Origin: Xenococcus sp. MO_188.B8
Lineage (GTDB): Bacteria > Cyanobacteriota > Cyanobacteriia > Cyanobacteriales > Xenococcaceae
NCBI GenBank assembly: GCA_030065615.1
Contig: JASJDR010000020.1
Location: 62,001-126,000 of the forward strand
Reading direction: 5' to 3'
DNA: 64,000 nt
Shown: piece by piece, positions 54,676 through 64,000 of the stretch
Numbering within the stretch: position 1 is the stretch's first letter
Layout: each line of letters begins with the position of its first letter
Position numbers and translations under genes: made by a program
The notes under the pieces: generated by a model
What the model saw: only the letters and a program-made list of their open reading frames with translations
The model's database searches: none
What the model was told of the DNA's origin: nothing

Positions 54676-56292
54676 ATGGCAGATAATTTCAATTTAACTA
54701 ACTCCTATGCGATCGACTTTGGTACCAGTAATACCGTAATTACCCGTTGGAATGGAGTCGCCAAAACCGCAGAAACGATCGCGTTTCCTCATTTCTCCCA
54801 AAAAATTCCCAATTCTCCCCCCGTAATCCCCAGCTTAGTTTACGTCAAAGATGCCAGGGCACCACAGGTTCTGATCGGACAGCAAATACGTGATCGCGGA
54901 TTGGATTTAGCTAAAGATAATCGGTTTTTCCGTAGCTTTAAACGGGGCATTGGTGCGGATATTCAGGGTTTTCTCCCGCAGTTAGACCAAACAGAGATTA
55001 CTTTTGAGCAAATAGGAGAATGGTTTCTCAAGGAGTTGATTAGCAAGTCACAAACTGATGCCGGGGGGAACTTGGAATCTTTGGTGGTGACAGTACCTGT
55101 TGATAGTTTTGATACCTATCGTTTATGGTTAACCGAGATCTGTCACTCTCTGGCGATCGAGCAAATTCGGATTTTAGATGAACCCACCGCTGCCGCTTTA
55201 GGTTATGGAGCAGCAGATCAAGATCTATTGTTAGTGGTAGATTTTGGCGGCGGAACTATCGATCTATCTTTGATTCAATTATCAGAAAATACTAGCCAAA
55301 ACCAAGGTTTTATTCTGAAATGGGGACAAAAAGTTTTAGGGGAAAATACGGCTCAGAAAAAGCAAACCGCAAGGGTAATTGCTAAAGCTGGTCAAAATCT
55401 GGGAGGCTCCGATATTGACAATTGGTTAGTTGATTATTTCGCTACACAACAAGGTTTAGCCAAGTCTGCAGTAACGACAAGATTAGCCGAACGCCTCAAA
55501 ATTAAATTATCTTCCCAAACTGAAGCAACCGAAGTATATTTTAACGACGAGACTTTAGAAAGCTATGCTCTCAAACTAGATCGCAATAGTTTTGAAGCAA
55601 TTCTCGAACAACAAGATTTTTTTACACGACTCGATGAATTAATGGCTCAGGTTTTACAACGAGCTAGACGCAATGGGATCGAAGTCGAAGATATTAATAC
55701 AGTGTTGCTAGTAGGCGGTACAGTGCAAATTCCTGCGGTGCAAACCTGGGTAGCCAAATACTTTGAACCTACGAAAATACGTTGCGATCGCCCCTTGACA
55801 GCGATCGCCGAAGGTGCTTTACAAGTCGCCAAAGGAATCGAAGTTAAAGATTTCTTGTATCACAGTTATGGCATCCGTTACTGGAATCGTCGGGACAAGC
55901 GCCATAATTGGCATTCGATTATCAAAAGTGGACAACCCTACCCCATGGCACAACCGGTAAAGTTAGTCTTGGGCGCTTCAGTTGAGAATCAACCCAGTAT
56001 CGAGCTGATCCTAGGAGAATTGGCAACGGAAACGGGAGGCAGAGAAGTTTATTTTGATGGCGATCGCTTAGTAACCCGTTCTTTAGGAGATCAGACTCTT
56101 AACGTGAAACCGCTTAACGATCAAGATGGGGCGCGAACCTTAGCAATCCTAAATCCGCCAGGAAATCCTGGTCGCGATCGTATTGAGCTTTTATTTTCCG
56201 TAGATGAGCAATGTTGTTTGCGGGTTACAGTTCAAGATTTACTAACCCAGGAAACCTTACTTGATAATCAGATCGTGGGGCAATTGAAGTGA
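54676..56292 (+). CDS. Short Hsp70-family ATPase
   Basis: A 538-residue protein, shorter than DnaK (about 640) because the C-terminal lid is reduced. ATPase motifs: YAIDFGTSNTVITRWN (phosphate 1), RILDEPTAAALGYGAADQDL then LLVVDFGGGTIDLSLIQL (phosphate 2), NTVLLVGGTVQIPAVQTWVA (adenosine) and RPLTAIAEGALQVAKGIE. The substrate-binding part is about 150 residues. A typical HSP70-like group of cyanobacteria of undefined role. Probably cytoplasmic. Preceded by its own spacer; the gene downstream is convergent. Confidence 0.9.
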   Translation: MADNFNLTNSYAIDFGTSNTVITRWNGVAKTAETIAFPHFSQKIPNSPPVIPSLVYVKDARAPQVLIGQQIRDRGLDLAKDNRFFRSFKRGIGADIQGFLPQLDQTEITFEQIGEWFLKELISKSQTDAGGNLESLVVTVPVDSFDTYRLWLTEICHSLAIEQIRILDEPTAAALGYGAADQDLLLVVDFGGGTIDLSLIQLSENTSQNQGFILKWGQKVLGENTAQKKQTARVIAKAGQNLGGSDIDNWLVDYFATQQGLAKSAVTTRLAERLKIKLSSQTEATEVYFNDETLESYALKLDRNSFEAILEQQDFFTRLDELMAQVLQRARRNGIEVEDINTVLLVGGTVQIPAVQTWVAKYFEPTKIRCDRPLTAIAEGALQVAKGIEVKDFLYHSYGIRYWNRRDKRHNWHSIIKSGQPYPMAQPVKLVLGASVENQPSIELILGELATETGGREVYFDGDRLVTRSLGDQTLNVKPLNDQDGARTLAILNPPGNPGRDRIELLFSVDEQCCLRVTVQDLLTQETLLDNQIVGQLK

Positions 56293-56437
56293 ACTCGGAA
56301 AAACAGCCATCTTGTAATTAGCTACTTGTCCTCAAATGGAGATTAGCCTATAAGCAAAAAATACAAAGGATTGGTGACACAGGTATCAACAATCCCCATG
56401 AATGTATTTACTGTGTTTTGCACTTAAGTTACTACAA

Positions 56438-57178
56438 TTAAGCAGTTGCTTGAGTTGCATCCATAGTTAACTGTTCAAGGCTAGGTAATTCCAAGCAATA
56501 GCCAGCACCATAAACAGTTTTTATATAGCGAGGATGGCGGGGATCTGGCTCTAACTTAGTACGAAGATGACGAATATGAACCCTAATGGTTTCGATATCA
56601 TCGTCGGGATCGTAACCCCATACCTCCTTGAGAATTTCACTAGGAGCGACAGTTTGTCCATGACGCTGTAACAAACAGTGCAGTAATTCAAATTCCAAAT
56701 GGGTAAGTTTAACCGTCTTCTGGAACCAGATAGCTTCAAAACGCTCAGGAATCAGAGTTAAAGGACCATAATTGAGGATTTCTGAATGTTTCGCTGCTTG
56801 GGGAATGCGATCAGTTCGCCTCAATAAAGCTCTTACTCTAGCGAGCATTTCTTCAACTTCAAAAGGTTTAGTCAGATAGTCATCAGCCCCAGCATTGAAG
56901 CCTTCGACTTTATCTTGGGTTTGACCTAAAGCTGTCAACATCAAGACTGGAATATCGGAGGTACGATCATCACGGCGTAGTCTTTGACAAACAGTAAAAC
57001 CATCAACTTTAGGAAGCATCAGGTCTAACATTACCAGATCTGGCTGTAACTGTACTGCTAAAGCCTGACCCTTGATACCATCTTCAGCTTGATTGACATC
57101 ATAACCCGCCATCTCTAAGTTGATAGAGACCAACTCAGAAATTGCAGGGTCATCATCTATTACGAGTATTCGAGGCAT
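56438..57178 (-). CDS. rpaA: OmpR-family response regulator, RpaA type
   Basis: A 246-residue response regulator. It begins [20 protein letters not shown], the receiver phospho-acceptor is Asp 52 in [15 protein letters not shown], and [20 protein letters not shown] and [20 protein letters not shown] follow. The winged-helix DNA-binding domain has [40 protein letters not shown] and [15 protein letters not shown]. The sequence is near-identical to RpaA as I recall it, the output regulator of the Kai circadian clock that also controls phycobilisome-photosystem coupling. It is divergent from heme oxygenase across 620 bp. Confidence 0.93.
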   Translation of the reverse strand: MPRILVIDDDPAISELVSINLEMAGYDVNQAEDGIKGQALAVQLQPDLVMLDLMLPKVDGFTVCQRLRRDDRTSDIPVLMLTALGQTQDKVEGFNAGADDYLTKPFEVEEMLARVRALLRRTDRIPQAAKHSEILNYGPLTLIPERFEAIWFQKTVKLTHLEFELLHCLLQRHGQTVAPSEILKEVWGYDPDDDIETIRVHIRHLRTKLEPDPRHPRYIKTVYGAGYCLELPSLEQLTMDATQATA

Positions 57179-57798
57179 CTGTATATTTTTATAATTATGT
57201 TGATTTAGTAAAAGGTAAGCTCAAAAAATTGAGATAATGGTACATAATCCTGTTAATGATTATAAGCACGATTGCTCATAATGGTGGCAGTTGATCGATC
57301 AATATTCATCAATAGAACAATTTGTAACGAAAAAACTAATAATCACTTACAGTAATCCTTGGTTAACTAGAGTTGTCAATGACTTGCCAATCAAGATTAG
57401 TTAATGGTTACCGAGTATTTCCCAGTCTTTAGATATGTTTTAAGAATGGGTAATATTAAGAAAAATTATCAACCGGGGTTGAAGGGGAAAATTTTTAGAC
57501 AAGAAAGCTAGAACACTAGATAAATAGTCAAAATATACTAAAAATTAAACTAAAAATTTTAGTTTTATCAATTAAAGCTTAATAACAGCGCTTACTGTAT
57601 AACTATAAATCAGTAACCTAATAACTTATGTAAAAAGTTGTTACTGTCTACAGTGAACTATGTAAAAATTCTTAATGAAAATTTGTATTGAATCAGTTTA
57701 CTCTAGCCAAATAGGCGTAGATTCGGTCTGTAATCAAAACTACCCATATTCTCTTGTTTATTGATCGATAGTTAATTATTAAAAGCAGGAAATTTAGC
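57179..57798. promoter_or_regulatory. Divergent control region between rpaA and heme oxygenase
   Basis: A 620-bp AT-rich region with no gene. It contains a direct repeat of tatgtaaaaa at 57627-57636 and 57659-57668, 32 bp apart (about three helical turns), a plausible but unproven binding site. Confidence 0.35.
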
Positions 57799-58515
57799 AT
57801 GAGCGTTAATTTAGCAACTATGTTGCGTGAAGGGACTAAAAAGTCCCATACAATGGCAGAAAATGTTGGTTTTGTGAAATGTTTCCTTAAAGGAGTAGTA
57901 GAACCAAAATCCTATCGCAAACTAGTGGCGAACCTTTATTTTGTTTACTCGGCGATGGAAGAAGAAATGGAGAAGCTTAAAGACCATCCTGTACTTTCTC
58001 ACATCTACTATCCTGAGTTAAATCGCAAACAAAGCTTAGAGCAAGATTTGCAGTATTACTTTGGCGCTCATTGGAAAAAAGAAGCTATTCTTTCCGAAGC
58101 TGGAGAAGAATATGTGGCACGAATTAGAGAAATTGCCAAGACTCAGCCAGAACTTTTGGTAGCTCATTCCTACACTCGCTATCTAGGAGATCTTTCTGGT
58201 GGACAAATTCTGAAAAAAATCTCGCAACGAGCAATGAATCTTTCTGATGGAGAAGGTACTGCTTTTTATGAGTTTGCCGATATTCCTGATGAGAAAGAAT
58301 TTAAAAATAAATATCGTCAAGCTATGGATGAACTTCCTGTAGATATGGCGACAGCAGAACAAATTGTTGATGAAGCCAACGATGCTTTTGGCATGAACAT
58401 GAAATTGTTCCAAGAACTTGAAGGTAACTTGATTAAAGCGATCGGTACTATGTTATTTAACACCTTAACTCGCCGTCGTACTCGCGGCAGCACAGAAACT
58501 GAATTAGCTACTTAA
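57799..58515 (+). CDS. ho1: Heme oxygenase (biliverdin-producing)
   Basis: A 238-residue heme oxygenase that opens heme to biliverdin IX-alpha with ferredoxin as electron donor, the first step to phycobilins. Motifs: LREGTKKSHTMAENVGFVKC with proximal heme ligand His 17, YFVYSAMEEEMEKLKDHPVL and HSYTRYLGDLSGGQILKKIS, the distal helix with the GDLSGG motif. Full length and start match cyanobacterial HO1. agcaggaa precedes the ATG by several bases. Confidence 0.96.
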   Translation: MSVNLATMLREGTKKSHTMAENVGFVKCFLKGVVEPKSYRKLVANLYFVYSAMEEEMEKLKDHPVLSHIYYPELNRKQSLEQDLQYYFGAHWKKEAILSEAGEEYVARIREIAKTQPELLVAHSYTRYLGDLSGGQILKKISQRAMNLSDGEGTAFYEFADIPDEKEFKNKYRQAMDELPVDMATAEQIVDEANDAFGMNMKLFQELEGNLIKAIGTMLFNTLTRRRTRGSTETELAT

Positions 58516-58983
58516 TGATTTTGTCGATTGTTGCTGATTAACAATTAGCCAAAATTCCCTCACAATTCCAGATCCAAGATCAAAGCAATCCTAGAAACTA
58601 GGTTACAGTCCAAGATAGAAGATTGTTATTTAGTTTTTAGGGTTGCAAATTATTTATTTAAAGCATCAAAGATTCTTACACGGTAGTTTGATTAAGTGAT
58701 AAACCTGAAAAAATCCAGCTAGAAGCTGGATAGAAAATTAGGAGAACAATACTGCTCTATAGTTATTTACTAAAGTGTGTATACTAAAATGCGAGAAACT
58801 TACCTATGATAATAATCAATCTTCATTAGCAATTAATCAGAATAAATACGGATCTTTTGTGCTCCTTGTCAAAAATCTTCAGTAATAACACAGATATTCT
58901 TGGGGTTTAGCTAGATATCTAATGTTTTGAAAGCTTTAATTTAAAAATTTAGTTTAACATTCTGTTGCTTGCCGTTATTTTGC
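58516..58983. other. Intergenic region with a minus-strand terminator
   Basis: No gene. The terminator at 58707-58731 lies here; the rest is AT-rich with no repeat that I can name. Confidence 0.45.
58707..58731 (-). terminator. Intrinsic terminator of the mtnP operon
   Basis: ATCCAGCT (58713-58720) and AGCTGGAT (58724-58731) form an 8-bp perfect stem with a 3-nt loop. Six As (58708-58713) precede it on the plus strand, so on the minus strand the hairpin is followed by a T-run. That is a textbook Rho-independent terminator for minus-strand transcription from mtnP and the 34-codon frame. Confidence 0.75.
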
Positions 58984-59088
58984 TCAACCAAGCTCCTGAT
59001 GCATTTCGAGTCCATTCAAAATCGCTTTGAGTCCCCGCACATAGTCAGTATCAAATTCTTTGCTAAATTCTTGAATTGTTTGATCCAT
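58984..59088 (-). CDS. Small protein, 34 aa, downstream of mtnP
   Basis: ATG at 59086-59088 to TGA at 58984-58986: MDQTIQEFSKEFDTDYVRGL then KAILNGLEMHQELG, acidic and helical with a plausible amphipathic helix. It starts 60 bp after the mtnP stop on the same strand and lies upstream of the intrinsic terminator, so it is probably transcribed. No family recognised; could be a truncated gene. Confidence 0.4.
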   Translation of the reverse strand: MDQTIQEFSKEFDTDYVRGLKAILNGLEMHQELG

Positions 59089-59147
59089 ATGTAAAAAGGA
59101 TAGACTCTGCCAATGGTTAGCTAATAGCTATTAGCTAACCGCTTGAC

Positions 59148-60020
59148 TTAAAGATATTTCTTGAGGAATATTTTTAGTTTGGCTTTTGTGGCGGCAGGTG
59201 CTTTATCTAGAGGGGTCAAGATTGCGTATTGCAACGCAGCATGAGCAATCGATTCAGGAGGATCAGTACTGATTCTTTTAACGGTCTCTTGAATCGCTTT
59301 TTGGGCATTGATAGCATTATGTCTTAAATTATCGATAATCATCTCGACTGTGACACTATCATGTTCAGGATGCCAACAGTCATAATCCGTGACAAGAGCC
59401 AGAGTTGCATAGGCAATTTCTGCTTCTCTAGCTAATTTCGCTTCTGTTAAATTAGTCATACCAATCACAGTTGCATCCCAACTACGATAGAGATTGGATT
59501 CAGCTTTAGTAGAAAAAGCTGGTCCCTCCATGCAAACATATGTACCACCGCGATGGAGGTGAGCATCGGGAATATTGAGAGACTCGATCGCATCTGCCAC
59601 AATGTTAGCTAGTTGAGGGCAAACAGGGTCGCCAAAGGCAATATGAGCTACTATACCATCACCGAAAAAAGTAGCAAGGCGATTTTTGGTGCGATCGATA
59701 AATTGATCTGGAATGACAATATCTAAAGGTTTGACTTCTGCTTTGAGAGAGCCAACAGCGGAAGCAGAAATAATATATTCTACCCCTAGCTGTTTCATCG
59801 CATGAATATTGGCACGAAAGGGTAATTCAGAGGGAAGTAGATGATGATCTCTGCCATGACGAGCTAAAAATGCCACGGTAGTATCTTCTAATGTCCCGAC
59901 AATTAACGCATCTGAAGGAGAGCCAAAAGGGGTATCTAGCTTAACTTCTTTGGCATTCTTCAACGCATCCATTTTATACAAACCGCTACCACCAATGATG
60001 CCAATTTTTGCCTCTACCAT
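59148..60020 (-). CDS. mtnP: S-methyl-5'-thioadenosine phosphorylase
   Basis: A 290-residue enzyme that cleaves MTA with phosphate to adenine and 5-methylthioribose-1-phosphate in methionine salvage. Motifs: [35 protein letters not shown], the [20 protein letters not shown] segment, [20 protein letters not shown] (phosphate/substrate loop), [20 protein letters not shown] and [13 protein letters not shown], all typical. Start ATG 60020 ([10 protein letters not shown]); a TTG one codon upstream is not needed. Confidence 0.94.
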   Translation of the reverse strand: MVEAKIGIIGGSGLYKMDALKNAKEVKLDTPFGSPSDALIVGTLEDTTVAFLARHGRDHHLLPSELPFRANIHAMKQLGVEYIISASAVGSLKAEVKPLDIVIPDQFIDRTKNRLATFFGDGIVAHIAFGDPVCPQLANIVADAIESLNIPDAHLHRGGTYVCMEGPAFSTKAESNLYRSWDATVIGMTNLTEAKLAREAEIAYATLALVTDYDCWHPEHDSVTVEMIIDNLRHNAINAQKAIQETVKRISTDPPESIAHAALQYAILTPLDKAPAATKAKLKIFLKKYL

Positions 60021-60128
60021 CAACTAGTTTTACTCCAAATATTGCTTCGTCTTTTTGATTCTAATATCGCTTGTGATTAGCAGATTGAAAGAAAAACCAA
60101 AATAATTGTAGTATTTTATAGTCTGGGG

Positions 60129-61160
60129 CTAGTTGCGATATATTTCTATGCGATCGCGTCCTTGTGATTTCGCTAGGTACAATGCTCGATCCGCCGCTGC
60201 AATCAAGGTTGAAGTCTCAGAATTAAATGTGGGAATCGCACTGGCAACACCTAAACTAATCGTTAGGCGATCGCTTATTGCGGAAGCAGCATGGGGAATC
60301 TTTAATGCTGTAATCTCAGAGTGAATATTCTCGGCGACTTTCTTCGCTCCGGCAAGATTAACATCGGGCAAGATCACGATAAATTCTTCTCCACCATAGC
60401 GTGCTACCAAATCTTTAGAACGTTTAATTGAATATTTAATGGCTTGAGCCACTTCTTTTAAGCAGCGATCGCCTTGGAGATGACCATAGGTATCGTTATA
60501 AGCCTTAAAGTAGTCTATATCAATCATCATTATGGATATAGAGATCTGATTTCTGATCGCATTTCCCCATTCTTGCTTCAGGAAATCTTCCAAGCGATAG
60601 CGGTTAGCAATCCCTGTTACCCGATCTGTAGTGGCAAGTAAAAATAGCTTTTTGAGTTCCTGATTTTGATGTTCTAGTTGAAAAGTAAAATTTTTGACTT
60701 GTCTTTCTAATTGCTGATTTATTTTTTGTAAACGCTCTCCAATTTGATATATTTTTTCGAGATAATGCATCCGCTCAATAGCATAATTAATCGAACGAAT
60801 TAAGATATCTGTCGTTACCTGTTCTTTGACTAGATAATCTTGTGCGCCTTGTCTCACAGCTTCTAGAGCCAGAATCTCGTCTTTAAAACCAGTTAATAAT
60901 ACGATTGGTAAATTCGGAACTATTTTTTTTAAGGTTAAAAAGGTATCTAATCCTCGACTATCGGGCAAACTAAGATCGAGCAAAATAATATTAAAAGATT
61001 CTTGATGCAAACATTTAACAGCTTTGTCGAGTCTTTTGACATGAGTTAAATTGAACTTAATTTCCTCAGCATGGACTAATTTTTCTCTCAGCAAGTAAGC
61101 ATCTCTTTGATTATCTTCAACTAAAAGAGTTTTAATCTGCTTTTGCTTGATATTAGACAT
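60129..61160 (-). CDS. Receiver-GGDEF diguanylate cyclase
   Basis: A 343-residue response regulator. Residues 10-130 are a receiver domain (LVEDNQRDAYLLREKLVHAE, IILLDLSLPDSRG with the phospho-Asp, PIVLLTGFKDE). A coiled-coil linker (about 140-170) joins it to the GGDEF domain: TTDRVTGIANRYRLEDFLKQ, IDIDYFKAYNDTYGHLQGD and the active-site loop ARYGGEEFIVILPDV. An RxxD I-site (RSKD) sits five residues before GGEEF, so product inhibition by c-di-GMP is expected. Makes c-di-GMP from two GTP when the receiver signals. Confidence 0.94.
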   Translation of the reverse strand: MSNIKQKQIKTLLVEDNQRDAYLLREKLVHAEEIKFNLTHVKRLDKAVKCLHQESFNIILLDLSLPDSRGLDTFLTLKKIVPNLPIVLLTGFKDEILALEAVRQGAQDYLVKEQVTTDILIRSINYAIERMHYLEKIYQIGERLQKINQQLERQVKNFTFQLEHQNQELKKLFLLATTDRVTGIANRYRLEDFLKQEWGNAIRNQISISIMMIDIDYFKAYNDTYGHLQGDRCLKEVAQAIKYSIKRSKDLVARYGGEEFIVILPDVNLAGAKKVAENIHSEITALKIPHAASAISDRLTISLGVASAIPTFNSETSTLIAAADRALYLAKSQGRDRIEIYRN

Positions 61161-61433
61161 TTATAACTTAAGTGGATGCTTCCCAAAATGAAATTGATAT
61201 CTTCTCTGCTGATATATTGCTCAGCTATTCGCAAATTGAAACTCTATAAGCTTGATTAACTGTTAGAAGTAGTCGCAGAGTTAAATCAAAAAATTGACAG
61301 ACCAGTAGCTTTAGTTCCTACTGCTGAATCTATAAAAATTTTACCGCTATGAAGTTGCATAATTTTGTGACAAATTGCTAATTTAAACCGTGTCTAGATA
61401 CAAAATGGCCATATATCAATTGTGATCTGGATT

Positions 61434-62126
61434 TTAGTTCGCAAATAATCTTTCTGTAACTTGTTTTAGTACTTGTAAGCTTTGGAGACTTCCGGTAATT
61501 AGTCTGATTGCTGCTCTGGGTTGCCGCAACATTGACCTGATCATGGGGATAGTTTGTAATTCACCATTTTGATTAATAGCATGATTTAAATCAGGAAGAT
61601 CCCAGTGAAGATCGTCACTTACTACTCTTAAGATCGCTACCGATATGCCCTGAGATTGTAATGTTTGTAAATAAGCAAATCCTTCCATGTCAACTACGGT
61701 AGCGGGGTAGATTTTAGCTAGGGATTCTTTTTCCTTTGTAGAATTAATAATGCGATCGCTTGTTAAGGCGGCGACTAAGGAGATATTGGAGTTTAACTGG
61801 TGTTTGATAGTTTCGGTTAGGGCTTCATCTGTCGCTAGAGATAAATTGTCTTTGATACAGGCTTGATATAATACGATATCGCCAATGGAATATTGACGTG
61901 ACAAACTACCACAAAGCCCCATAATTAAAACTTTTTGGGGTTTATAATTATCAAAAAATTGTTTGTTTCCCCATATTTTATCCCTATTCTTTTCTCCGAT
62001 AGTAATTGGAATGATTTTCGGAATATTGGCGGATTTAGTAGCAATATTAATTTTCTTAATTCCTTGTTGAACGGCTCGATATTCTGCTCCTTGAACAACT
62101 AAAATACTGTCTATAAAATTATTCAT
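61434..62126 (-). CDS. Nucleoside-phosphorylase-like protein (PNP_UDP_1 family)
   Basis: A 230-residue protein. VLIMGLCGSLSRQYSIGDIV matches the phosphorylase Gly-rich segment, and VVDMEGFAYLQTLQSQGISV then AILRVVSDDLHWDLPD matches the VDMEGAA-x-RVISD core with the ribose-binding Met-Glu. Shorter than E. coli MTA/SAH nucleosidase family at the N-terminus. The exact substrate (MTA, adenosine, or hopanoid precursors as in HpnG) is not decided. Confidence 0.82.
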   Translation of the reverse strand: MNNFIDSILVVQGAEYRAVQQGIKKINIATKSANIPKIIPITIGEKNRDKIWGNKQFFDNYKPQKVLIMGLCGSLSRQYSIGDIVLYQACIKDNLSLATDEALTETIKHQLNSNISLVAALTSDRIINSTKEKESLAKIYPATVVDMEGFAYLQTLQSQGISVAILRVVSDDLHWDLPDLNHAINQNGELQTIPMIRSMLRQPRAAIRLITGSLQSLQVLKQVTERLFAN

Positions 62127-62625
62127 GTTTGTATTTTTTTTTAATGATATAAGGAACCTGCACTAAAAGAGAGAACGAAAATTTTCTCATATCATTATTA
62201 TATTTTAGATGGCTAGTTATTTAATCAAGAAGCTATCCTTAAATTTATTCAATTTTGCGGGCTAAAAATCTTAATTACTCAGTTATTAAGGGTTAAATGT
62301 TCTTGCTACCACTCTGGCTGGTTGTGATTACTTGGGACAGAAAGCTGCTCTCGTCTCCTCAATCTTGTGAACCTGACTTTCTACATCAAGAAAAAACTAA
62401 CTTGGTTTGAGAGGGAACAGATATTATAACACTTAAAAATAGCAAAAGTCCGTAGTTTTACTGAGGTCAGTATTTTATGAATATATTAAATTAATAGACG
62501 AAATTTTCTAACTTTAAATATTTAGATATTCTTACTGAACTTATATTTTTTACTATTAAATTTTTATGTTTCAAAATATTTATTATTGTGCCTTCTTGTG
62601 CGAGCAAATATAGAAGAGGAATCTC
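62127..62625. promoter_or_regulatory. Leader of the exopolysaccharide gene with candidate promoter
   Basis: TTGGTT (62402-62407) and TATAAC (62425-62430) with a 17-bp spacer could be a sigma-70 promoter, about 195 nt before the ATG. The AGAGGA just before the ATG is a strong ribosome site. Nothing else recognised. Confidence 0.3.
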
Positions 62626-64000
62626 ATGAATAATACTATGATGAAATCTGATCATGTTAGTCTTCCTGATTATGAAGCAGGCTTTTCTTTGTCAGATTTC
62701 AAGCAGATAATCTATCGTAGATGGAAACCAGCTTTGACTGTGGGAATTATTACTTTTGGTGCCGTCTTAATCCCCAATTTATTAGCTACTCCTCAATTTC
62801 GTTCAGAAGCTAGTCTCCTATTGAATAGCCCTCAAAATAGCCAGAGTGCAGAAGTTGCCCTCAATCCCCTCAATTCTAGAGCTGTATCAAGTTTTTTTAG
62901 CCTCAAAGATTTATCCACAGATGTTTTGGTTTTGAGAAGTTATTCTCTAATTAATAAGGCACTAGAAAAATATCCAAAAACTTTCGGTGATTTATCAGCT
63001 ATTGAAGTTAGAGAAAACCTATTTATCTTGCCAGCTTTAGTCGATGAAATGCCTACAGATATTTTGACTATATCCTTCGTTGACTCCAATCCAGCCAAAG
63101 CTAAAGCGGTTTTAGATGCTTTAAGTGAAGTATATGTAGAGTATAGTCTGGAAAGACAGAGATCTCAGGCTATTAATGCGATTAAATTTATTGATGAACA
63201 ATTACCTCAGTCCGAGAAAGAATTAAATGAAGCATCTTCTGAGATTCGCAATTTTCGTCAGAAAAATAATTTAGTTAGTCCCGATGAATATGCTGGTCGA
63301 GTTGCTGATTTTAGGCAGTCTTTAGAAGAAGAATTAAAGCAAGTAAAAATTGCTTTTAATGTGGCTAAAACTAAATATCAGGCGATATCTGATCAATTAA
63401 TTGAACTCGGTCAAGATCCTGAAACTATCGTGGCGTCTTCAGTATTAGGTCAAGATGGTGTTTACCAATCTTTGGCTAGTCAGCTTAAAGATTTAGAAAC
63501 TCAATATACTTTGGGAAGTGTTGAATTTAACGATAACTATCCTCCCATGCGAAGTCTAAAATTTAAAAGGGAGGAATTGCGTAATTTACTAAGAGAAAGA
63601 TCAACTCAAATTTTAGGTGATAGTATTTCTCCCGCTATTCTTGATAAAGTACTAGTTTCTTATACTCAGACTAATATCTTAGCAACAGGAGATTCTGGCA
63701 CCCAGGTATCTGCCTCAGGATCAACCATCCAAAAACTAGCCGAACAACTCTTAATAATTCAAACTGAATATAATAGTTTGCAAAGTCAATTAACAGGGAT
63801 TCTCACAGCGAAAGAGCAAGTAGAAGTTGACTTTCAAAGACTTCCCCAATTACAAGAGATTTACACTCAACTGCAACGAGATTTTGAAATAAAATCTCAA
63901 GCTGTTAATTATCTCTTACAGAGAAAACAAGAATTGCAAATAGCAGCAGCAGAAGAAATTGCTCCTTGGCAAATTCTTGACAAACCGTATCTTCCTGTTG
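62626..64000 (+). CDS. Wzz/GumC-type exopolysaccharide chain-length/export protein (3' end cut)
   Basis: The frame is open from ATG 62626 (agaagagga 5 nt before) to the right edge, 458 codons. The Wzz domain is clear: SLSDFKQIIYRRWKPALTVG, a membrane helix (about 33-50), then TPQFRSEASLLLN and the periplasmic beta/alpha part. A long coiled coil follows (KFIDEQLPQSEKELNEASSE, LVSPDEYAGRVADF) as in GumC. The GNVR-like region with RLPQLQEIYTQLQRDFEIKS is before the edge. A C-terminal BY-kinase domain may follow but is outside the window. Confidence 0.9.
   Translation, partial: MNNTMMKSDHVSLPDYEAGFSLSDFKQIIYRRWKPALTVGIITFGAVLIPNLLATPQFRSEASLLLNSPQNSQSAEVALNPLNSRAVSSFFSLKDLSTDVLVLRSYSLINKALEKYPKTFGDLSAIEVRENLFILPALVDEMPTDILTISFVDSNPAKAKAVLDALSEVYVEYSLERQRSQAINAIKFIDEQLPQSEKELNEASSEIRNFRQKNNLVSPDEYAGRVADFRQSLEEELKQVKIAFNVAKTKYQAISDQLIELGQDPETIVASSVLGQDGVYQSLASQLKDLETQYTLGSVEFNDNYPPMRSLKFKREELRNLLRERSTQILGDSISPAILDKVLVSYTQTNILATGDSGTQVSASGSTIQKLAEQLLIIQTEYNSLQSQLTGILTAKEQVEVDFQRLPQLQEIYTQLQRDFEIKSQAVNYLLQRKQELQIAAAEEIAPWQILDKPYLPV

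Noticed and set aside
57601-57668. HLR1-type RpaB sites in the rpaA-ho1 region
   Set aside because: TTTACA-like halves are present, but their spacing does not match the known direct-repeat element.
61261-61352. Coding-like stretch (LEVVAELNQKIDRPVALVPT) on the plus strand
   Set aside because: Might be the tail of a decayed gene, but there is no start and no family, so it was not listed as a feature.
1-64000. tRNA, rRNA, CRISPR or a prophage
   Set aside because: I looked for T-loop sequences, tandem spaced repeats and phage structural genes and found none; a covariance-model scan would settle the RNA genes.

Overview
The window is from a low-GC cyanobacterium. Evidence: dense HIP1 octamers (gcgatcgc), NdhN, a Ycf33 protein, an RpaA-type regulator, heme oxygenase for bilin synthesis and a complete olefin synthase (Ols). 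The Ols megasynthase, the two-partner-secretion exoprotein and the heavy load of small dispersed repeats fit a unicellular or baeocytous lineage (Pleurocapsales-like), but that placement is inference. I see no rRNA, tRNA or CRISPR array.

Layout. 1-9.3 kb: partial methyltransferase, a solitary MoxR ATPase, a large secreted haemagglutinin-type protein, a COP23 protein, NdhN and an unknown membrane protein. 9.3-16 kb: a divergent pair (DUF4350/DUF4129 against RDD) that normally accompanies MoxR, then Ycf33, a rhomboid protease, small secreted proteins and a cold-shock protein. 16.4-25.0 kb: one 8.6-kb gene encoding FAAL-ACP-KS-AT-KR-ACP-ST-TE, the polyketide-type olefin synthase that turns a fatty acid into a terminal alkene. 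25-31 kb: DUF1350 protein, a diverged solitary secretin-like protein, an Uma2 relic, a secreted protein, a possible kinase-fold protein and a YegS-type lipid kinase.

31-41.4 kb is a defence/toxin-antitoxin island. It holds a RelE/ParE-type pair, two YefM-YoeB modules with the same GTAC-N8-GTAC operator, a VapBC module whose toxin is cut short beside a three-gene ABC-three-component (ABC-3C) system, and a PIN-toxin module whose toxin is broken by a dispersed repeat. An RND efflux permease sits inside the island, a 180-bp relic of a second permease lies beyond the first TA pair, and the only RND adaptor is 11 kb away.

41-54.5 kb: two MscS-type channels, a K+ channel with the RND adaptor, RsmE, a peptide-binding lipoprotein, a GH63-type glycosidase, an atypical thioredoxin, an NnrU/Z-ISO-like membrane protein and a coiled-coil membrane protein. 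54.6-64 kb: a short Hsp70, the RpaA-type regulator, heme oxygenase, MTA phosphorylase, a receiver-GGDEF diguanylate cyclase, a nucleoside-phosphorylase-like protein and the start of a Wzz/GumC-type exopolysaccharide protein cut by the window edge.

A recurring theme is small palindromic repeats: several lie in-frame inside coding sequence (at least three in linkers of the olefin synthase, one in a small secreted protein), another has destroyed a PIN toxin gene, and two 66-bp MITE-like copies lie in intergenic DNA. Start codons were moved inward for several genes where a TTG/GTG or an implausible N-terminal extension would otherwise be used; this is stated per gene.
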